Assembly (NCBI GenBank): GCA_019639235.1
Contig: JAHBSG010000016.1
Location: 1-64,000, forward strand
Source: Acidobacteriota bacterium
GTDB taxonomy: Bacteria > Acidobacteriota > Blastocatellia > Pyrinomonadales > Pyrinomonadaceae
DNA: 64,000 nucleotides
Direction: 5' to 3'
Numbering within the stretch: position 1 is the first letter of the stretch; each line of letters starts with the position of its first letter. Of the stretch, positions 35,812-45,442 are shown piece by piece. Made by a program: the position numbers and the translations under genes. The notes below the pieces were generated by a model. The model ran no database searches. It saw only the letters and a list, made by a program, of their open reading frames with translations, and was not told where the DNA came from.

Positions 35812-37170
35812 TCAACGGCCGCTCCCGGTTTTCCGAAGAAGCTCAACGTGGTCGAAGGCGGCGGCTGCCTCGATATCCGTATAGAGATCGCGGCGGGAAT
35901 GAAACTCCTCGTAGATCCGGTCGTAGGTATCGAAGAGCCGCTGGGTCGATGCCTCTCGGGTATTCGCCCGGGCGGTTTCAACCGCGCTCTCGGCGCGGAG
36001 CTTTGCCGCTTCGGGGTCGTCGGCGATCGACCTAACGGCATCGGCGAACGCTTTGCCATCGGGTGGCATCAGCCAGGCGTTTTCGTCAGTGGCGTATGAG
36101 AGTATCCCGCCAGCTCGTGGAGCTACAGTCGGAACGCCCGATGCCATAGCCTCAAGTGGCGCAATGCCGAAAGGCTCTTTCGGGTTTGGGTGGACGAAGG
36201 CATCGGCGTTCGCGTAAAGGTCGGCCAGGGTTTCCTTGTCGAGATGGCCGAGAAGAACGATCTTGCCCGGGCCCAATTTCTCGCCTTCCTTTCGGAGCCA
36301 TTCCTCTTGCGGCCCGGCACCGGCGACGACCAATCGAAAATCGCGCGTGTCGCCCGCGAGCTCTTTAATCATCTCGATCAGCAGCCCGACATTTTTTTCC
36401 GGCGAGATGCGTCCGGCGTAGAGTATCGCGAATGCTTCGCCCGGTATGCCGGCGAGTTCGATCAGCCTTGCCCGGCCCGCTTGGCTCGTACGGTCGGGTG
36501 TGAACTGAACCGCATCAACGCCGCGAGGGCAAACAAACACACGGTCCGCCAGTTCGACCCGCGGAGCCTTGAGCCACCGCCACGTTCTCCGCATCAGCCC
36601 GCCTGTTTTTTCGGCCGATAGGTAAAACTCCTCCGCCGTATAGACCGAATTTGCGATATGAAAATCAAAGCTCGGCAATGTGTATTTGCCGATGATCTGC
36701 CGGGCGAACCATTCGCCTGCCCGCCCACCGAAGAGGAACGAGCCGACGTTATCGTCCATTCGTTCGCATGAGAAATGCACGAGAATTGGCCGGCCGAGCT
36801 TCTTGAAGCTGTTTGTTCGGATCATCGCCCCCATCATGCTCAGTGTGTACTTGTCCGTGACCTCTACAAGATCCGGCCGCTCCTTAAGCATTATCTCGCG
36901 GATAGGCGAGCCGCCGTTCATATACTGCCACGGCATTATGATCCGGTAGCGTTTATCGAAGATCGGAGAATAACGAGCCGGGACATAATAAATTCTGGCA
37001 AAATCATTGACCTCTTCGATCTCTTCCTTTTCGCCCGGTACGATCAAGACGGCCTCGCGTTCAAGCCGGCCGGCGGCCGCGAGCAGATTGTTGTACGAGG
37101 TACTGATACCACCCGAGTTCTTGTGGTAATAATTGGTGATGTGGAGTGTTTTGAAAGGGGACTGGCTCAC
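35812..37170 (-). CDS. Family 4 glycosyltransferase
   Basis: A 452-residue GT-B glycosyltransferase, probably inverting or retaining GT4. The N-terminal acceptor domain opens with LHITNYYHKNSGGISTSYNNLL (a GG-loop). The nucleotide-sugar domain has ILYAGRISPEKNVGLLIEMI, LVVAGAGPQEEWL, IVLLGHLDKETLADLYANAD and PKEPFGIAPLEAMASG (the E-x7-E donor site). It has no transmembrane helix, so it would act at the cytoplasmic membrane face. Its start overlaps the membrane-protein gene by 4 nt. In this context, with btaAB, the acceptor could be diacylglycerol, but that is inference. Confidence 0.9.
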   Translation of the reverse strand: MSQSPFKTLHITNYYHKNSGGISTSYNNLLAAAGRLEREAVLIVPGEKEEIEEVNDFARIYYVPARYSPIFDKRYRIIMPWQYMNGGSPIREIMLKERPDLVEVTDKYTLSMMGAMIRTNSFKKLGRPILVHFSCERMDDNVGSFLFGGRAGEWFARQIIGKYTLPSFDFHIANSVYTAEEFYLSAEKTGGLMRRTWRWLKAPRVELADRVFVCPRGVDAVQFTPDRTSQAGRARLIELAGIPGEAFAILYAGRISPEKNVGLLIEMIKELAGDTRDFRLVVAGAGPQEEWLRKEGEKLGPGKIVLLGHLDKETLADLYANADAFVHPNPKEPFGIAPLEAMASGVPTVAPRAGGILSYATDENAWLMPPDGKAFADAVRSIADDPEAAKLRAESAVETARANTREASTQRLFDTYDRIYEEFHSRRDLYTDIEAAAAFDHVELLRKTGSGR

Positions 37171-37985
37171 TGATGTTCTTTATGCTTTCCGCGTTGAGCC
37201 TCGAAGACCACGGACGACGTGATCACCGCAAGCACGAGCAGTATCATGCCGTCAACGCCCCAATACTTTACAAAGGCGATCTCTTTTCCGCCGCCGTATG
37301 TCCAGAAGGGCTTATTCGTGATCGCCCAAACCAGCAATTGCGAGAAGATGCCGAAGCCTGCAATGATCAGCAATGCCCCAAGGTAAGCTCCGCGGCGGAG
37401 CATATACGAAACCTCGTTCGGGATGAAAGCGACGAAGTGAAAGATCACAAGCGGAAGCTTCGAAATATCGCTTATCAGCGATTTGCTTTCAGCCTCACCG
37501 ACGATCATCACGCCCCGCCGCATCGCGAAAAGGGTGAAGAGCGCAGAAATTATCGAAACACAAACGGAACGAAGTATGGCTCCCGAGGTTTGATCCTGCG
37601 TTGCGGTCAAATAACCGAAGCCTGCCTGTAGCAGAAACTCGAAAAAATGGCTTATGGTCGGCACCAGGACCATAATGGTCAGCAGGGCTTTCCAAGGCGG
37701 TTCAACGCGGCGAAATGCCTGGATCAACGCACCGCCGACACCGGCAAAAAAGAAACGAAAAACGAACTGGACCGTAGCCGCAAGGATCGCAAGCCGAAGA
37801 GTCTCTTTGCCGATCAAATATGTGGCGAAAAAGATCGGGGCCCGAAGCACGCCGCTAAAGATCGCTCCCTTATAATTCCAATAGCGAATAAATAGCGAAG
37901 GATCGTTCCAGAGTATCCGCATCGCCTCGCCGATCGTGTGCGATACAGGGATCTCCGGAACTTCATCGACCGATATCTCTCTCAT
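37167..37985 (-). CDS. Polytopic membrane protein of the lipid/glycosyltransferase cluster
   Basis: A 272-residue protein with a cytoplasmic N-terminus (MREISVDEVPEIPVSHTIGEAMRILWNDP) and about six hydrophobic helices, for example SGVLRAPIFFATYLIG, LLTIMVLVPTISHFFEF, LGALLIIAGFGIFSQLLVWAI and WGVDGMILLVLAVITSSVVF. I recognise no family motif. It is sandwiched between two glycosyltransferases (4-nt overlap downstream, 24 nt gap upstream), so it likely presents or moves their lipid substrate, or anchors them. That role is inferred from context. Confidence 0.7.
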   Translation of the reverse strand: MREISVDEVPEIPVSHTIGEAMRILWNDPSLFIRYWNYKGAIFSGVLRAPIFFATYLIGKETLRLAILAATVQFVFRFFFAGVGGALIQAFRRVEPPWKALLTIMVLVPTISHFFEFLLQAGFGYLTATQDQTSGAILRSVCVSIISALFTLFAMRRGVMIVGEAESKSLISDISKLPLVIFHFVAFIPNEVSYMLRRGAYLGALLIIAGFGIFSQLLVWAITNKPFWTYGGGKEIAFVKYWGVDGMILLVLAVITSSVVFEAQRGKHKEHQ

Positions 37986-38009
37986 TGTTGGCTGTTCGGT
38001 TTCGATGAC

Positions 38010-39239
38010 TCAGGCCGCCTCCGCCGGGTTATTTTCGAGCTTGAGCTTCTTTTCGTTCTCAAGCCTTATGGTCTCATTATAGGCGGCGTAAACCGATTCG
38101 AAGATGGCATCCCAGGACTTGGTCTCGGCCGAAATTCGGGCCTGCCGACGCATAGCTTCAAGCTTCTGCGGGCCGTCCATCAATTCGATGACGCGGTCGC
38201 GAAAATCCTCGAGGCTGCTCGCAACGAAGCCGGTCTCGCCTTGTGTGACCAGAAATTTCGGCCCGCCTTTATCGGTAACGATCGGCACGACGCCCGACGC
38301 TGCCGCTTCTTGGGCAACGTTGCCAAACGCATCGGTCTCCGAAGCAAAGATGAAGACATCCATGTTAGCGTATGCCTCGGCCAATTGTTCGCCGGACAAG
38401 AATCCGGTGAACTCGGCGTTCTTCAAATTCCGCTGCAAGTGCTCGCGTTCGTTACCTTCGCCGACGATCAGGAACTTGAAATTCGTCTTTCCTTTCTTGA
38501 TCAGTTCTTCTTCAAGATCGACAAACATCCTGACGTTCTTCTCGGCCCGCAGCCGGCCAACGAATCCGAGCCGAAAGATGCCGTCTTTGACCGTCCGCTT
38601 AGCGGGCGAGAAGAATTCGGCATCGACCCCGCGGCCCATAAAGAGAGCCTTGCGGTGCGTGCCTTTCCCGAGAAGCTCGATCAGTTCCTGATTCGGTGCA
38701 AGCACGACCTTCGGCATCTTGTAGTAGAGCACCGTACCGTAGAGTATCTTCTTTTCGGCGAAGCCCGAGATCGAGGTCGTCAGGCCCTGCGGCAGAAATC
38801 GCATCATCCTTCGCAGGCGTTGGGCAGCGAATTCATGAACGTTCGTGTGCCAGGAGCCGAGCAACGGCATTTGGAGCTTCCATGCGAGATACGCACCGAC
38901 TATGCTCACATCATTCAGCCCGGTTATGTGGATCACGTCCGGCTGAAACTCCATCAAGGCCTTGAGCACTTTATTTGTGTGCCGCTGAAAAAGCGGGTCG
39001 TAGGCGAGTTCTTCATCAAGCGCAAATGAGACCGGCGAACGCTTGAGGCGCATTTGCTTTACGCTGCCTTCATCCCACGTCTTTGTCTCTTTGCCGGCGT
39101 GGACGACCAGCATCGGGAAGTCGTGCTTCTTGGCGTAGTCGGTAAGCCGCCGGCACGTCATCGCCGCGCCGTTGACCTCAAGGTATGAATCTGGAAAAAA
39201 GGCTACTCTCGGTACTCTATCCACAAAAAATAACTGCAC
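38010..39239 (-). CDS. Family 4 glycosyltransferase, SqdX/PimB-like
   Basis: A 409-residue GT-B enzyme. RVAFFPDSYLEVNGAAMTCRRL opens with the F-pattern of diacylglycerol glycosyltransferases and SqdX-like enzymes, and LGSWHTNVHEFA carries a conserved His in the acceptor domain. The donor domain has FRLGFVGRLRAEKNVRMFVDL, FLIVGEGNEREHL and ETDAFGNVAQEAAASG. The first Glu of E-x7-E is shifted or replaced by Asp. SqdX and Agt-type enzymes make glycolipids that replace phospholipids when phosphate is scarce, which fits btaAB nearby. It shares little with the other glycosyltransferase beyond the fold. Confidence 0.88.
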   Translation of the reverse strand: MQLFFVDRVPRVAFFPDSYLEVNGAAMTCRRLTDYAKKHDFPMLVVHAGKETKTWDEGSVKQMRLKRSPVSFALDEELAYDPLFQRHTNKVLKALMEFQPDVIHITGLNDVSIVGAYLAWKLQMPLLGSWHTNVHEFAAQRLRRMMRFLPQGLTTSISGFAEKKILYGTVLYYKMPKVVLAPNQELIELLGKGTHRKALFMGRGVDAEFFSPAKRTVKDGIFRLGFVGRLRAEKNVRMFVDLEEELIKKGKTNFKFLIVGEGNEREHLQRNLKNAEFTGFLSGEQLAEAYANMDVFIFASETDAFGNVAQEAAASGVVPIVTDKGGPKFLVTQGETGFVASSLEDFRDRVIELMDGPQKLEAMRRQARISAETKSWDAIFESVYAAYNETIRLENEKKLKLENNPAEAA

Positions 39240-39323
39240 GGCCCCTATAAAATTGACAGGCGGCCGATTATCGCCCGCCTGCGTAAAAACCTATCGAGAA
39301 ATTTCGCGTGCCTTCGCGATCCG

Positions 39324-40550
39324 CTACGCCGTGCTTTCGCTCGAAAATTCGGCAGTGATCTCACGTTCCGCGGGAACATCGAACCGGGCCATTTCAACGC
39401 TCTTCGGCACCCGGTCCTTTTTCTTTCTCGCAACACGGAAAACGGGCATCATCGTCGGGCTTCCAAGTACACGGAGTGTCCAGATCGCAGCCCGCAGCCA
39501 TGTCGGGCCGCCACGCTTCCAATGAGCGGAAAGTGGACGGAGGCCGTGCCCGTCGTCAATATCAAAAAAGACCCGGTCGAACCAACGCTTGCGGCCATCC
39601 GGATATTCCTCGTAATGCTTAAGTATCTCAGAGAACGAACGAAGCTGCCGCGAATGGAGCGGGTGCTCATATTCCGGCATCAGCACAACCTCGCTTCGTT
39701 TTTCAACCCGGATCTCTTCCGCAAATTCCTCAAATGTCTGAGCATTTGTCAGATTCACGACCGTATTCGGCTGGCAGCCATGGCGGTCGCCGCCGGTGGC
39801 AAGAGGAATCCCAAGCGACTCTGCGAGCTCGATAACGGCCTTGTTCTCAGACCATGTGCGGAAACCGTTGATCTCAAAGGCGTGTATCCAGCGGCCGTGA
39901 ACGCGAATGAAATCTTTAAGCAGTAATTCGTGCCGTTCTTGCCCGACAAGTTCGATGTCCCAGAGCGGATGGTTCAAAATGACAAGAACGCCGGGAAGCT
40001 CATTAAGCATCGCAAAGAGCTCAGCGAGCCGCTCGTCCGTCTGCACTTCCTTATTAAAGGTGAAATCGAGCAGGTCCTTCGTGATATCAATGGCACGGTC
40101 CTTCGGGAGGTTGTGAACACCTACGTGAAAGAAGCCGTATGCGAACGGGACCGTCCACTCGAGCGAGATCGGCGCGTTCTCATCCTCGTGGCTTTCATTC
40201 ACCAAGAGGTTGGCATCGATCGCATCATGGTCCGTCAAAGAAACGATCGATTCGAGCCCGCAATCGTGGATCTGTTCTTTTTCGATCCGGTAAACGTCGT
40301 GAGCGGTCAGCGGCGGGCTCCAATACGCGGTCGAGAAATCGATCGCCTTGCCCTCGCGTTCTAGATAGTTGTCGCGTTCCTTTCGCCAGAATTGGGCAAT
40401 GATCGGAAGCTTTTCGGCGTAGTGCGGGATAAAGTCGAGCATCTCTTTCGAATGCTCCGTATGACAGTGCAACGAGACGCCTTTCTTGGCGTTCTTGCTC
40501 AGGTCCTTTCGCTTGCGCAGGATGTGCAATCTCGTTGTCTTAAGATTCAT
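39324..40550 (-). CDS. PHP-domain metal-dependent phosphoesterase-like protein
   Basis: A 408-residue protein with a PHP fold. VSLHCHTEHSKEML (HxH at about 28), ESIVSLTDHDAIDAN, VILNHPLWDIELVG and ATGGDRHGCQPN give the expected metal-binding His and Asp residues in order. The C-terminal 120 residues are basic (HWKRGGPTWLRAAIWTLRVLG, seen as KRGGPTWLRAAIWTLRVL) with an amphipathic stretch that could touch a membrane. It is first in the minus-strand lipid cluster. A phosphodiester or phosphomonoester lipid headgroup is a possible substrate, but this is inferred only from context. Confidence 0.85.
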   Translation of the reverse strand: MNLKTTRLHILRKRKDLSKNAKKGVSLHCHTEHSKEMLDFIPHYAEKLPIIAQFWRKERDNYLEREGKAIDFSTAYWSPPLTAHDVYRIEKEQIHDCGLESIVSLTDHDAIDANLLVNESHEDENAPISLEWTVPFAYGFFHVGVHNLPKDRAIDITKDLLDFTFNKEVQTDERLAELFAMLNELPGVLVILNHPLWDIELVGQERHELLLKDFIRVHGRWIHAFEINGFRTWSENKAVIELAESLGIPLATGGDRHGCQPNTVVNLTNAQTFEEFAEEIRVEKRSEVVLMPEYEHPLHSRQLRSFSEILKHYEEYPDGRKRWFDRVFFDIDDGHGLRPLSAHWKRGGPTWLRAAIWTLRVLGSPTMMPVFRVARKKKDRVPKSVEMARFDVPAEREITAEFSSESTA

Positions 40551-40884
40551 ACAATTGTCCCCATTCCCGGACGTATCAAACTCTATAACCTAACAAATAA
40601 GATCGAATAAGTAAATTCACATCCGGTTCGCTTAAATACGCGTGTAATGGATGCCGAAAAGCTCCGTGCGGATGCAGTTTCATTTGCCCGGACAAGCCCG
40701 TTCAAAGCGGCTCGTGGCCGCCTGCCGGGCAACGCCGGCCGGCCGGATCGAATCGACCAAATTAGTAAGAGCATCGAGCGAAAAAAAATGTCAGTTCCTG
40801 TCACATTCTTTACGGCGTCGGTGTTTCTATCATTGAGCAAGGGGAAAGCTAAAGATCGACTACTATTGGTCCGGGAAAGTTATT
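40551..40884. other. Intergenic region, nothing coding recognised
   Basis: 334 bp between divergent genes (the PHP gene on minus, the DUF4097 gene on plus). The left third is AT-rich, the middle is GC-rich with a GCCGGCCGGCCGG run near 40735, and TGTCAGTTCCTGTCA near 40790 has a TGTCA direct repeat. Short open frames here lack a ribosome site or family resemblance. It probably holds both promoters, though I see no clear pair of boxes. Confidence 0.5.
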
Positions 40885-42741
40885 ATGAATTGGTTTTATT
40901 CCATTTTCTTCGCGAGTTTGCTTTTTGGTGCTGATCAACCGGCGACGAACAGAGCGGTTGAGCCTGCGATCACCGGCCCGGCAATTGTTGCCGAACGGCA
41001 GGACGTAACTGAAAAGTTCGAACAGACCTATCCGCTCCAGGCGGATGGCCGCGTTAGCCTTTCGAACATCAACGGCGACATTACCATCGAACCCTGGAGC
41101 CGAAATGAGGTCCGGGTCGAGGCGACAAAGACCGCTGACTCTGCCGAGACGCTTGCCGAGGTCGAGATCAAGGTCGATGCCGACCCGGCGGCAGTCCGGA
41201 TCAAGACGGAAATGAAAGGCTGGGGCTACGGCAACCGAAGCGAGCGCGACCGCTATCGCCGTTCGCGGGTCGATTACAAGATCAGCGTTCCGCGAAATGC
41301 CAAGCTCGACGCGATCGAAGCCGTGAACGGCTCGGTTACGATCTCGGGCCATTCCGGTTCGACCAAGATCGCCGCCGTGAACGGGAACGTCAATGCGAAC
41401 GGGCTCTCGGGCATCGCCGATCTCTCGACCGTCAATGGCCGCGTCATCGCCGACTTTGGCTCCGTCGACCGGGGTTCGCTCATTTCGCTTCGAACGGTGA
41501 ACGGCTCCGTTTCGGTCACGCTGCCTTCGGACGTCGATGCGACGATCAAGGCCGATTCGCTCAATGGGCCGATCTCGAACGACTTTGGCCTGCAGGTCCG
41601 CAAAGGTCAGTATATTGGCCGCGACCTTCACGGAAAGCTCGGTTCCGGCGATGCCCAGATACGCCTCAACAGCGTCAACGGCGAACTGGCCATCAAGCGA
41701 AGGAACGACGGCCGCCAGCAAAGCCCGGCGACCAACCTTCTCCGCGGTTCTGATATCGACCCCAACATGGACGTCTCCGTCAATGTTGATACCGCTCGGG
41801 TCAATGCTGAAGTTGCTCGGGCGGTCAACAGTTCGAATGCCGAGGTTCGGCGCTCGATGAAAGAAGCGGAAGCCGCAATGGCCCGTATAAGGCCGGAGAT
41901 CGACCGGATGCGTTCGCGCGTAGAGGTTGATGCAGAAAAGCTCAAGGCTCTTGCCAATGAGGAGATCGCGCGTGAAGCGTTGGTTTTTGCCCGCGAGTTC
42001 GGCGGCGGATTTCCGATCGGTGCCCCGCGGATCGAGGAAACGTCAAAGACGATCGCGGTCGATTCGGATCCGAAGGTCGTCGTCAATGCCGAGGGATGTT
42101 CGCTCGTTGTCCGGGCCTGGGATAAGCAGGAAGTTCGTTACACCGTCAGCGAAGTTGCCGGACGCCGAACCGGCGAACCGGTCACCGTCACCGATTCGAA
42201 AGCAGGCAATGAGGTCAAGATCGATGTCGTCAATGATGCTCCGGCCGGCCGTTTCTTCGGATCGGCATTTACGGCTCGTGTCGAGATCTGGGTTCCGAAG
42301 CGATCGAACGTTTCCATAACGACCGACGGTGATGTCCGCGTTTCCGGCATTAGCGGCAAGATCGAGATCAACTCCGACGGTGCTTCGTCGGACGTTCGCG
42401 ATGTCTCCGGCGACCTTAAGCTCGCAATCGGCGACGGCCGAGCCCGCGTGATCGGTTTTGACGGCGGGCTTGTCGCATCTTCCGAGGGCGGTGAGATGTA
42501 TCTTGAGGGCTCGTTCTCGTCGATCAACGCTTCAACCATCGGCGGGAAGACCGTGCTTTCATTACCCCCATCAGCAAATGCAACGCTTATAACGAATCTT
42601 CCGCCGCAGCTTGACTCGGTCCGTCTCGAGAATATCGGCGAGGATCGTTTCCGCATCGGCACCGGCTCCGCTGAATATCGCTTCCAGGGCGAGGGCGGCG
42701 AATTGGTCGTCCGCTCGGCCGAGATGCTCTGGGTAAAATAG
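40885..42741 (+). CDS. Exported DUF4097 beta-repeat protein with central coiled coil
   Basis: A 618-residue exported protein. Residues 1-16 look like a short signal (FYSIFFASLLFGA). Two DUF4097-type beta-helix blocks follow. The first is at about 45-270, with repeating GxxxxxxxNGxxxx turns: NINGDITIEPWSRNEV, AVNGSVTISGHSGS, TVNGRVIADFGS and TVNGSVSVTLPSDV. The second is at about 385-615 (VSEVAGRRTGEPVTV, VSGISGKIEINSDG, IGDGRARVIGFDGG). Between them, about 290-375 is an alpha-helical coiled coil (ARVNAEVARAVN, RRSMKEAEAAMARIRPEIDRM). The helix insertion is unusual for the family. Probably a surface or periplasmic scaffold. A terminator follows at 42747. Confidence 0.82.
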   Translation: MNWFYSIFFASLLFGADQPATNRAVEPAITGPAIVAERQDVTEKFEQTYPLQADGRVSLSNINGDITIEPWSRNEVRVEATKTADSAETLAEVEIKVDADPAAVRIKTEMKGWGYGNRSERDRYRRSRVDYKISVPRNAKLDAIEAVNGSVTISGHSGSTKIAAVNGNVNANGLSGIADLSTVNGRVIADFGSVDRGSLISLRTVNGSVSVTLPSDVDATIKADSLNGPISNDFGLQVRKGQYIGRDLHGKLGSGDAQIRLNSVNGELAIKRRNDGRQQSPATNLLRGSDIDPNMDVSVNVDTARVNAEVARAVNSSNAEVRRSMKEAEAAMARIRPEIDRMRSRVEVDAEKLKALANEEIAREALVFAREFGGGFPIGAPRIEETSKTIAVDSDPKVVVNAEGCSLVVRAWDKQEVRYTVSEVAGRRTGEPVTVTDSKAGNEVKIDVVNDAPAGRFFGSAFTARVEIWVPKRSNVSITTDGDVRVSGISGKIEINSDGASSDVRDVSGDLKLAIGDGRARVIGFDGGLVASSEGGEMYLEGSFSSINASTIGGKTVLSLPPSANATLITNLPPQLDSVRLENIGEDRFRIGTGSAEYRFQGEGGELVVRSAEMLWVK

Positions 42742-42746
42742 ATTCT

Positions 42747-42779
42747 GCGGCCTCGGTTTTTTATGTGGGGCCGCTTTTT
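42747..42779 (+). terminator. Rho-independent terminator
   Basis: GCGGCC pairs with GGCCGC (stem, loop of about 15 nt containing a T-run), followed by TTTTTG. It ends the DUF4097 transcript. Confidence 0.75.
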
Positions 42780-42887
42780 GTTGAAACATTCTGACCAGAA
42801 TTGCGTTTTAGTCAACAGCCGTGCTCGAGACGTTTGTCCGCATTGCTGTTCCGAATACGTCTTAAAATAAATGAACAGGAGAAAGGG

Positions 42888-45410
42888 ATGAACGCCATCA
42901 TCATATTTTTCGCGATCCTTCTCATCTCGATCTCCGCTTACGCCCAGCCGACGAATAACGTCGCATCATCCGAAAAGCCATCATCAGATACGACTGAGGT
43001 GACGAAGGAGCCGGCGGGCAAAAGTGGAAAGGTCGTGGTTCCGCCTGAAAAACTCAGGCCAATTGTAATTCCTATCACACAAAGCGAGATCCTTATCGAC
43101 GGAAGGCTCGACGAGCCGGCATGGCAGACCGCCGCCGTCTTCAAGGACTTTTACCAGACCAGCCCCGGAGACAACACAAAACCTTCGCGGCCGACCGAGG
43201 CTTACGTCTTCTACGATGAGAAGCACCTCTATATCGGCTTCAAATGCTGGGACGAACGCGACAAGATCCGTGCCACCGTCGCCAAGCGGGACAACGTCTT
43301 TGGCGAGGATAACGTACGCGTCTGGCTTGATACGTTCAACGATCAGCGGCGTGCCTATGTGCTTGGGTTCAATCCGCTCGGTATTCAGCAGGACGGAATT
43401 TACACCGAAGGGCAGGGCGCCGATTTCAGCGTCGATATCGTAATGGAGTCGAAGGGCGTCATCGAGGATTGGGGCTGGTCGGTCGAGGTCAAGATACCTT
43501 TCAAGTCGCTCCGCTACACGGCCGGCGAGGGAAAGCTTTGGGGATTCAATGTAGCGAGGAACATCGACCGCTTCAACGACGAATTCAACCAATGGCTTCC
43601 GGATGACCGTGATGTCTCGGGTTTCCTCATTAAGCACGGCAAGATCACCGGCCTCGACGAGATCAAGTATGAGCGGACGCTCGAGATCGTTCCGAGCGTG
43701 ACCATTTCGCAATCCGGAAGGCGGACTCGGACGATCCCGCGGTATCAGCTTACGCCCGGTGCCGTCGACCCCGGCCGCTTTGTCAACGAAGCGGTCAAGC
43801 CTGAGTTTGGCCTGACGATGAAGTACACGCTTTCGCCGAACATCACGCTCGACGCGGCGATCAATCCGGACTTTGCCGAGATCGAAGCAGACGCCCCGGT
43901 CGTTACGGCCAACCAGCGGTTCCCGATCTTTTTTCAGGAGAAACGGCCGTTCTTCCTCGAGGGTCAAGAGATTTTCAGCTCGCCGCTGCGGGTCTTTTAT
44001 TCGCGAACGATCGTCGATCCCGATGCTGCAGTAAAGCTGACCGGAAAGGTCGGGAAGACCTCGTTCGGCTTCCTCGCGGCCTCGGACAAAGCTCCGGGCA
44101 ATTACGACGAGGACGACCGCAACGATCCTTCCGTACGTCCGAGGGTCGATGAGTTTCTTGATAAGAACGCAATGTTCGGCGTTCTTCGGCTTAAGCGTGA
44201 TTTCGGCAAGGAAAACAATATTGGCTTCTTCGCGACCTATCGCAGCTTTCCCGAGCAGAAGAACACCTTGGCGAGCGTTGACGGCCGCATCAAGCTGAAT
44301 GCGAAAACGACCACTACCTTCCAGCTTGTTGGCACACACTCGAAGCGGTGCTTCTTTGAAACGGCTTTTGATGCAAATGCCGACACGACGCAGGCTCAAC
44401 GCAACCGCGAGATCTGCGGTGGCGGTACATTCGGCGGAGTTACGCAGCTTGGCAGCCCGTTCAACCAGTATCGCGTCGGCAACGGCATTGGTTACTACGC
44501 GAACCTTGACTACTCGACAGACCGCCACGGCTATTTCATCGAGGTCGGCGGGCAAAGCAAGGATTACCGTGCCGATTCCGGATTCACTCGCCGGACGAAT
44601 ACCAACTTCGCTTTCTTTTTCAACCGGTTCAGCACAAAGTCCGAACCGAAAGCGGCGATCATCCGAGCTTCATGGGCGCAGTTCAGCGGTATTGACTACG
44701 ACTGGAGCGGCCGGCTGCAGCGGTTCCGTGCGGGCACCAACGTAAACCTCTCGCTTCAGCGAAACACTTACGTTTTTCTCGAATCGGCGATCGTTTACGA
44801 CAAACTCTACGAAGAGGAGTTCGGGCTGAAACGGCTGCCGACGCGTCCGCAGGGTGCGTTTCTCGGCGACCCGACACGAGCTACCTGGCAGCAGGTCGTC
44901 TCCGGGAACATCAACCAGACGCCGCACAAGCGATTCAATTACGGGATGTTCGTCGGTTTTATCAACAACGCATTCGACTTCGACTTTGGTTCGAGCGGGC
45001 CGCTAAATCCCGGTCCCGGCCAGCAGTTCGATGCAGAGGTCTGGGGCGAGGTGAAGCCGACCGACCCGCTCCGTATTTCGCTTTCGTATCGCAAGAGCCG
45101 GCTGGTCCGCAACGATAATAAGCGGCGGGCATTCGACGCGGACATCGTCAGTCTTCGCTCGACATACCAGTTCTCGCGGTTCCTGTTTGCCAGAATGCGG
45201 CTCGACTATAACTCGACCCGGAACAACTACGCCGGCCAAGCGTTGTTCGGCTGGAACCCGAATCCGGGAACGGCCTTTTACGTCGGCTATAACGACGATT
45301 TCAATTACAGCGGCCACAGCCCGTTCACCGGACAGTTCGAGCCCGGCTTTCAGCGAAACGGCCGAACATTCTTTATCCGGATGAGCTACCTCTTCCGAAA
45401 GAGCATTTGA
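42888..45410 (+). CDS. CBM9-like/DUF5916 outer-membrane protein
   Basis: An 840-residue exported protein (start at 42888 with AGGAGAAAGGG ahead; signal to about 19, AYA-Q). Residues about 55-265 are a carbohydrate-binding family 9-like domain: ILIDGRLDEPAWQTA, TEAYVFYDEKHLYIGFKCWD and WGWSVEVKIPFKSLRY. From about 300 it is a DUF5916 barrel: NPDFAEIEADAPVVTANQRFPIFFQEKRPFFLEG (the signature, seen as QRFPIFFQEKRPFFLEG), long beta strands, and a C-terminal RMSYLFRKSI. Members are common in Acidobacteriota and Bacteroidota, with uncertain transport or binding roles. A terminator follows at 45443. Confidence 0.9.
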   Translation: MNAIIIFFAILLISISAYAQPTNNVASSEKPSSDTTEVTKEPAGKSGKVVVPPEKLRPIVIPITQSEILIDGRLDEPAWQTAAVFKDFYQTSPGDNTKPSRPTEAYVFYDEKHLYIGFKCWDERDKIRATVAKRDNVFGEDNVRVWLDTFNDQRRAYVLGFNPLGIQQDGIYTEGQGADFSVDIVMESKGVIEDWGWSVEVKIPFKSLRYTAGEGKLWGFNVARNIDRFNDEFNQWLPDDRDVSGFLIKHGKITGLDEIKYERTLEIVPSVTISQSGRRTRTIPRYQLTPGAVDPGRFVNEAVKPEFGLTMKYTLSPNITLDAAINPDFAEIEADAPVVTANQRFPIFFQEKRPFFLEGQEIFSSPLRVFYSRTIVDPDAAVKLTGKVGKTSFGFLAASDKAPGNYDEDDRNDPSVRPRVDEFLDKNAMFGVLRLKRDFGKENNIGFFATYRSFPEQKNTLASVDGRIKLNAKTTTTFQLVGTHSKRCFFETAFDANADTTQAQRNREICGGGTFGGVTQLGSPFNQYRVGNGIGYYANLDYSTDRHGYFIEVGGQSKDYRADSGFTRRTNTNFAFFFNRFSTKSEPKAAIIRASWAQFSGIDYDWSGRLQRFRAGTNVNLSLQRNTYVFLESAIVYDKLYEEEFGLKRLPTRPQGAFLGDPTRATWQQVVSGNINQTPHKRFNYGMFVGFINNAFDFDFGSSGPLNPGPGQQFDAEVWGEVKPTDPLRISLSYRKSRLVRNDNKRRAFDADIVSLRSTYQFSRFLFARMRLDYNSTRNNYAGQALFGWNPNPGTAFYVGYNDDFNYSGHSPFTGQFEPGFQRNGRTFFIRMSYLFRKSI

Positions 45411-45442
45411 TCAAGTGTTCCTCCTGGCATCTGAAGCCACTC

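Noticed and set aside
40647-40934. Small open frame in the 40.6-40.9 kb intergenic region
   Set aside because: It has no ribosome site, overlaps the start of the DUF4097 gene and contains low-complexity or GC-rich runs. No family resemblance.
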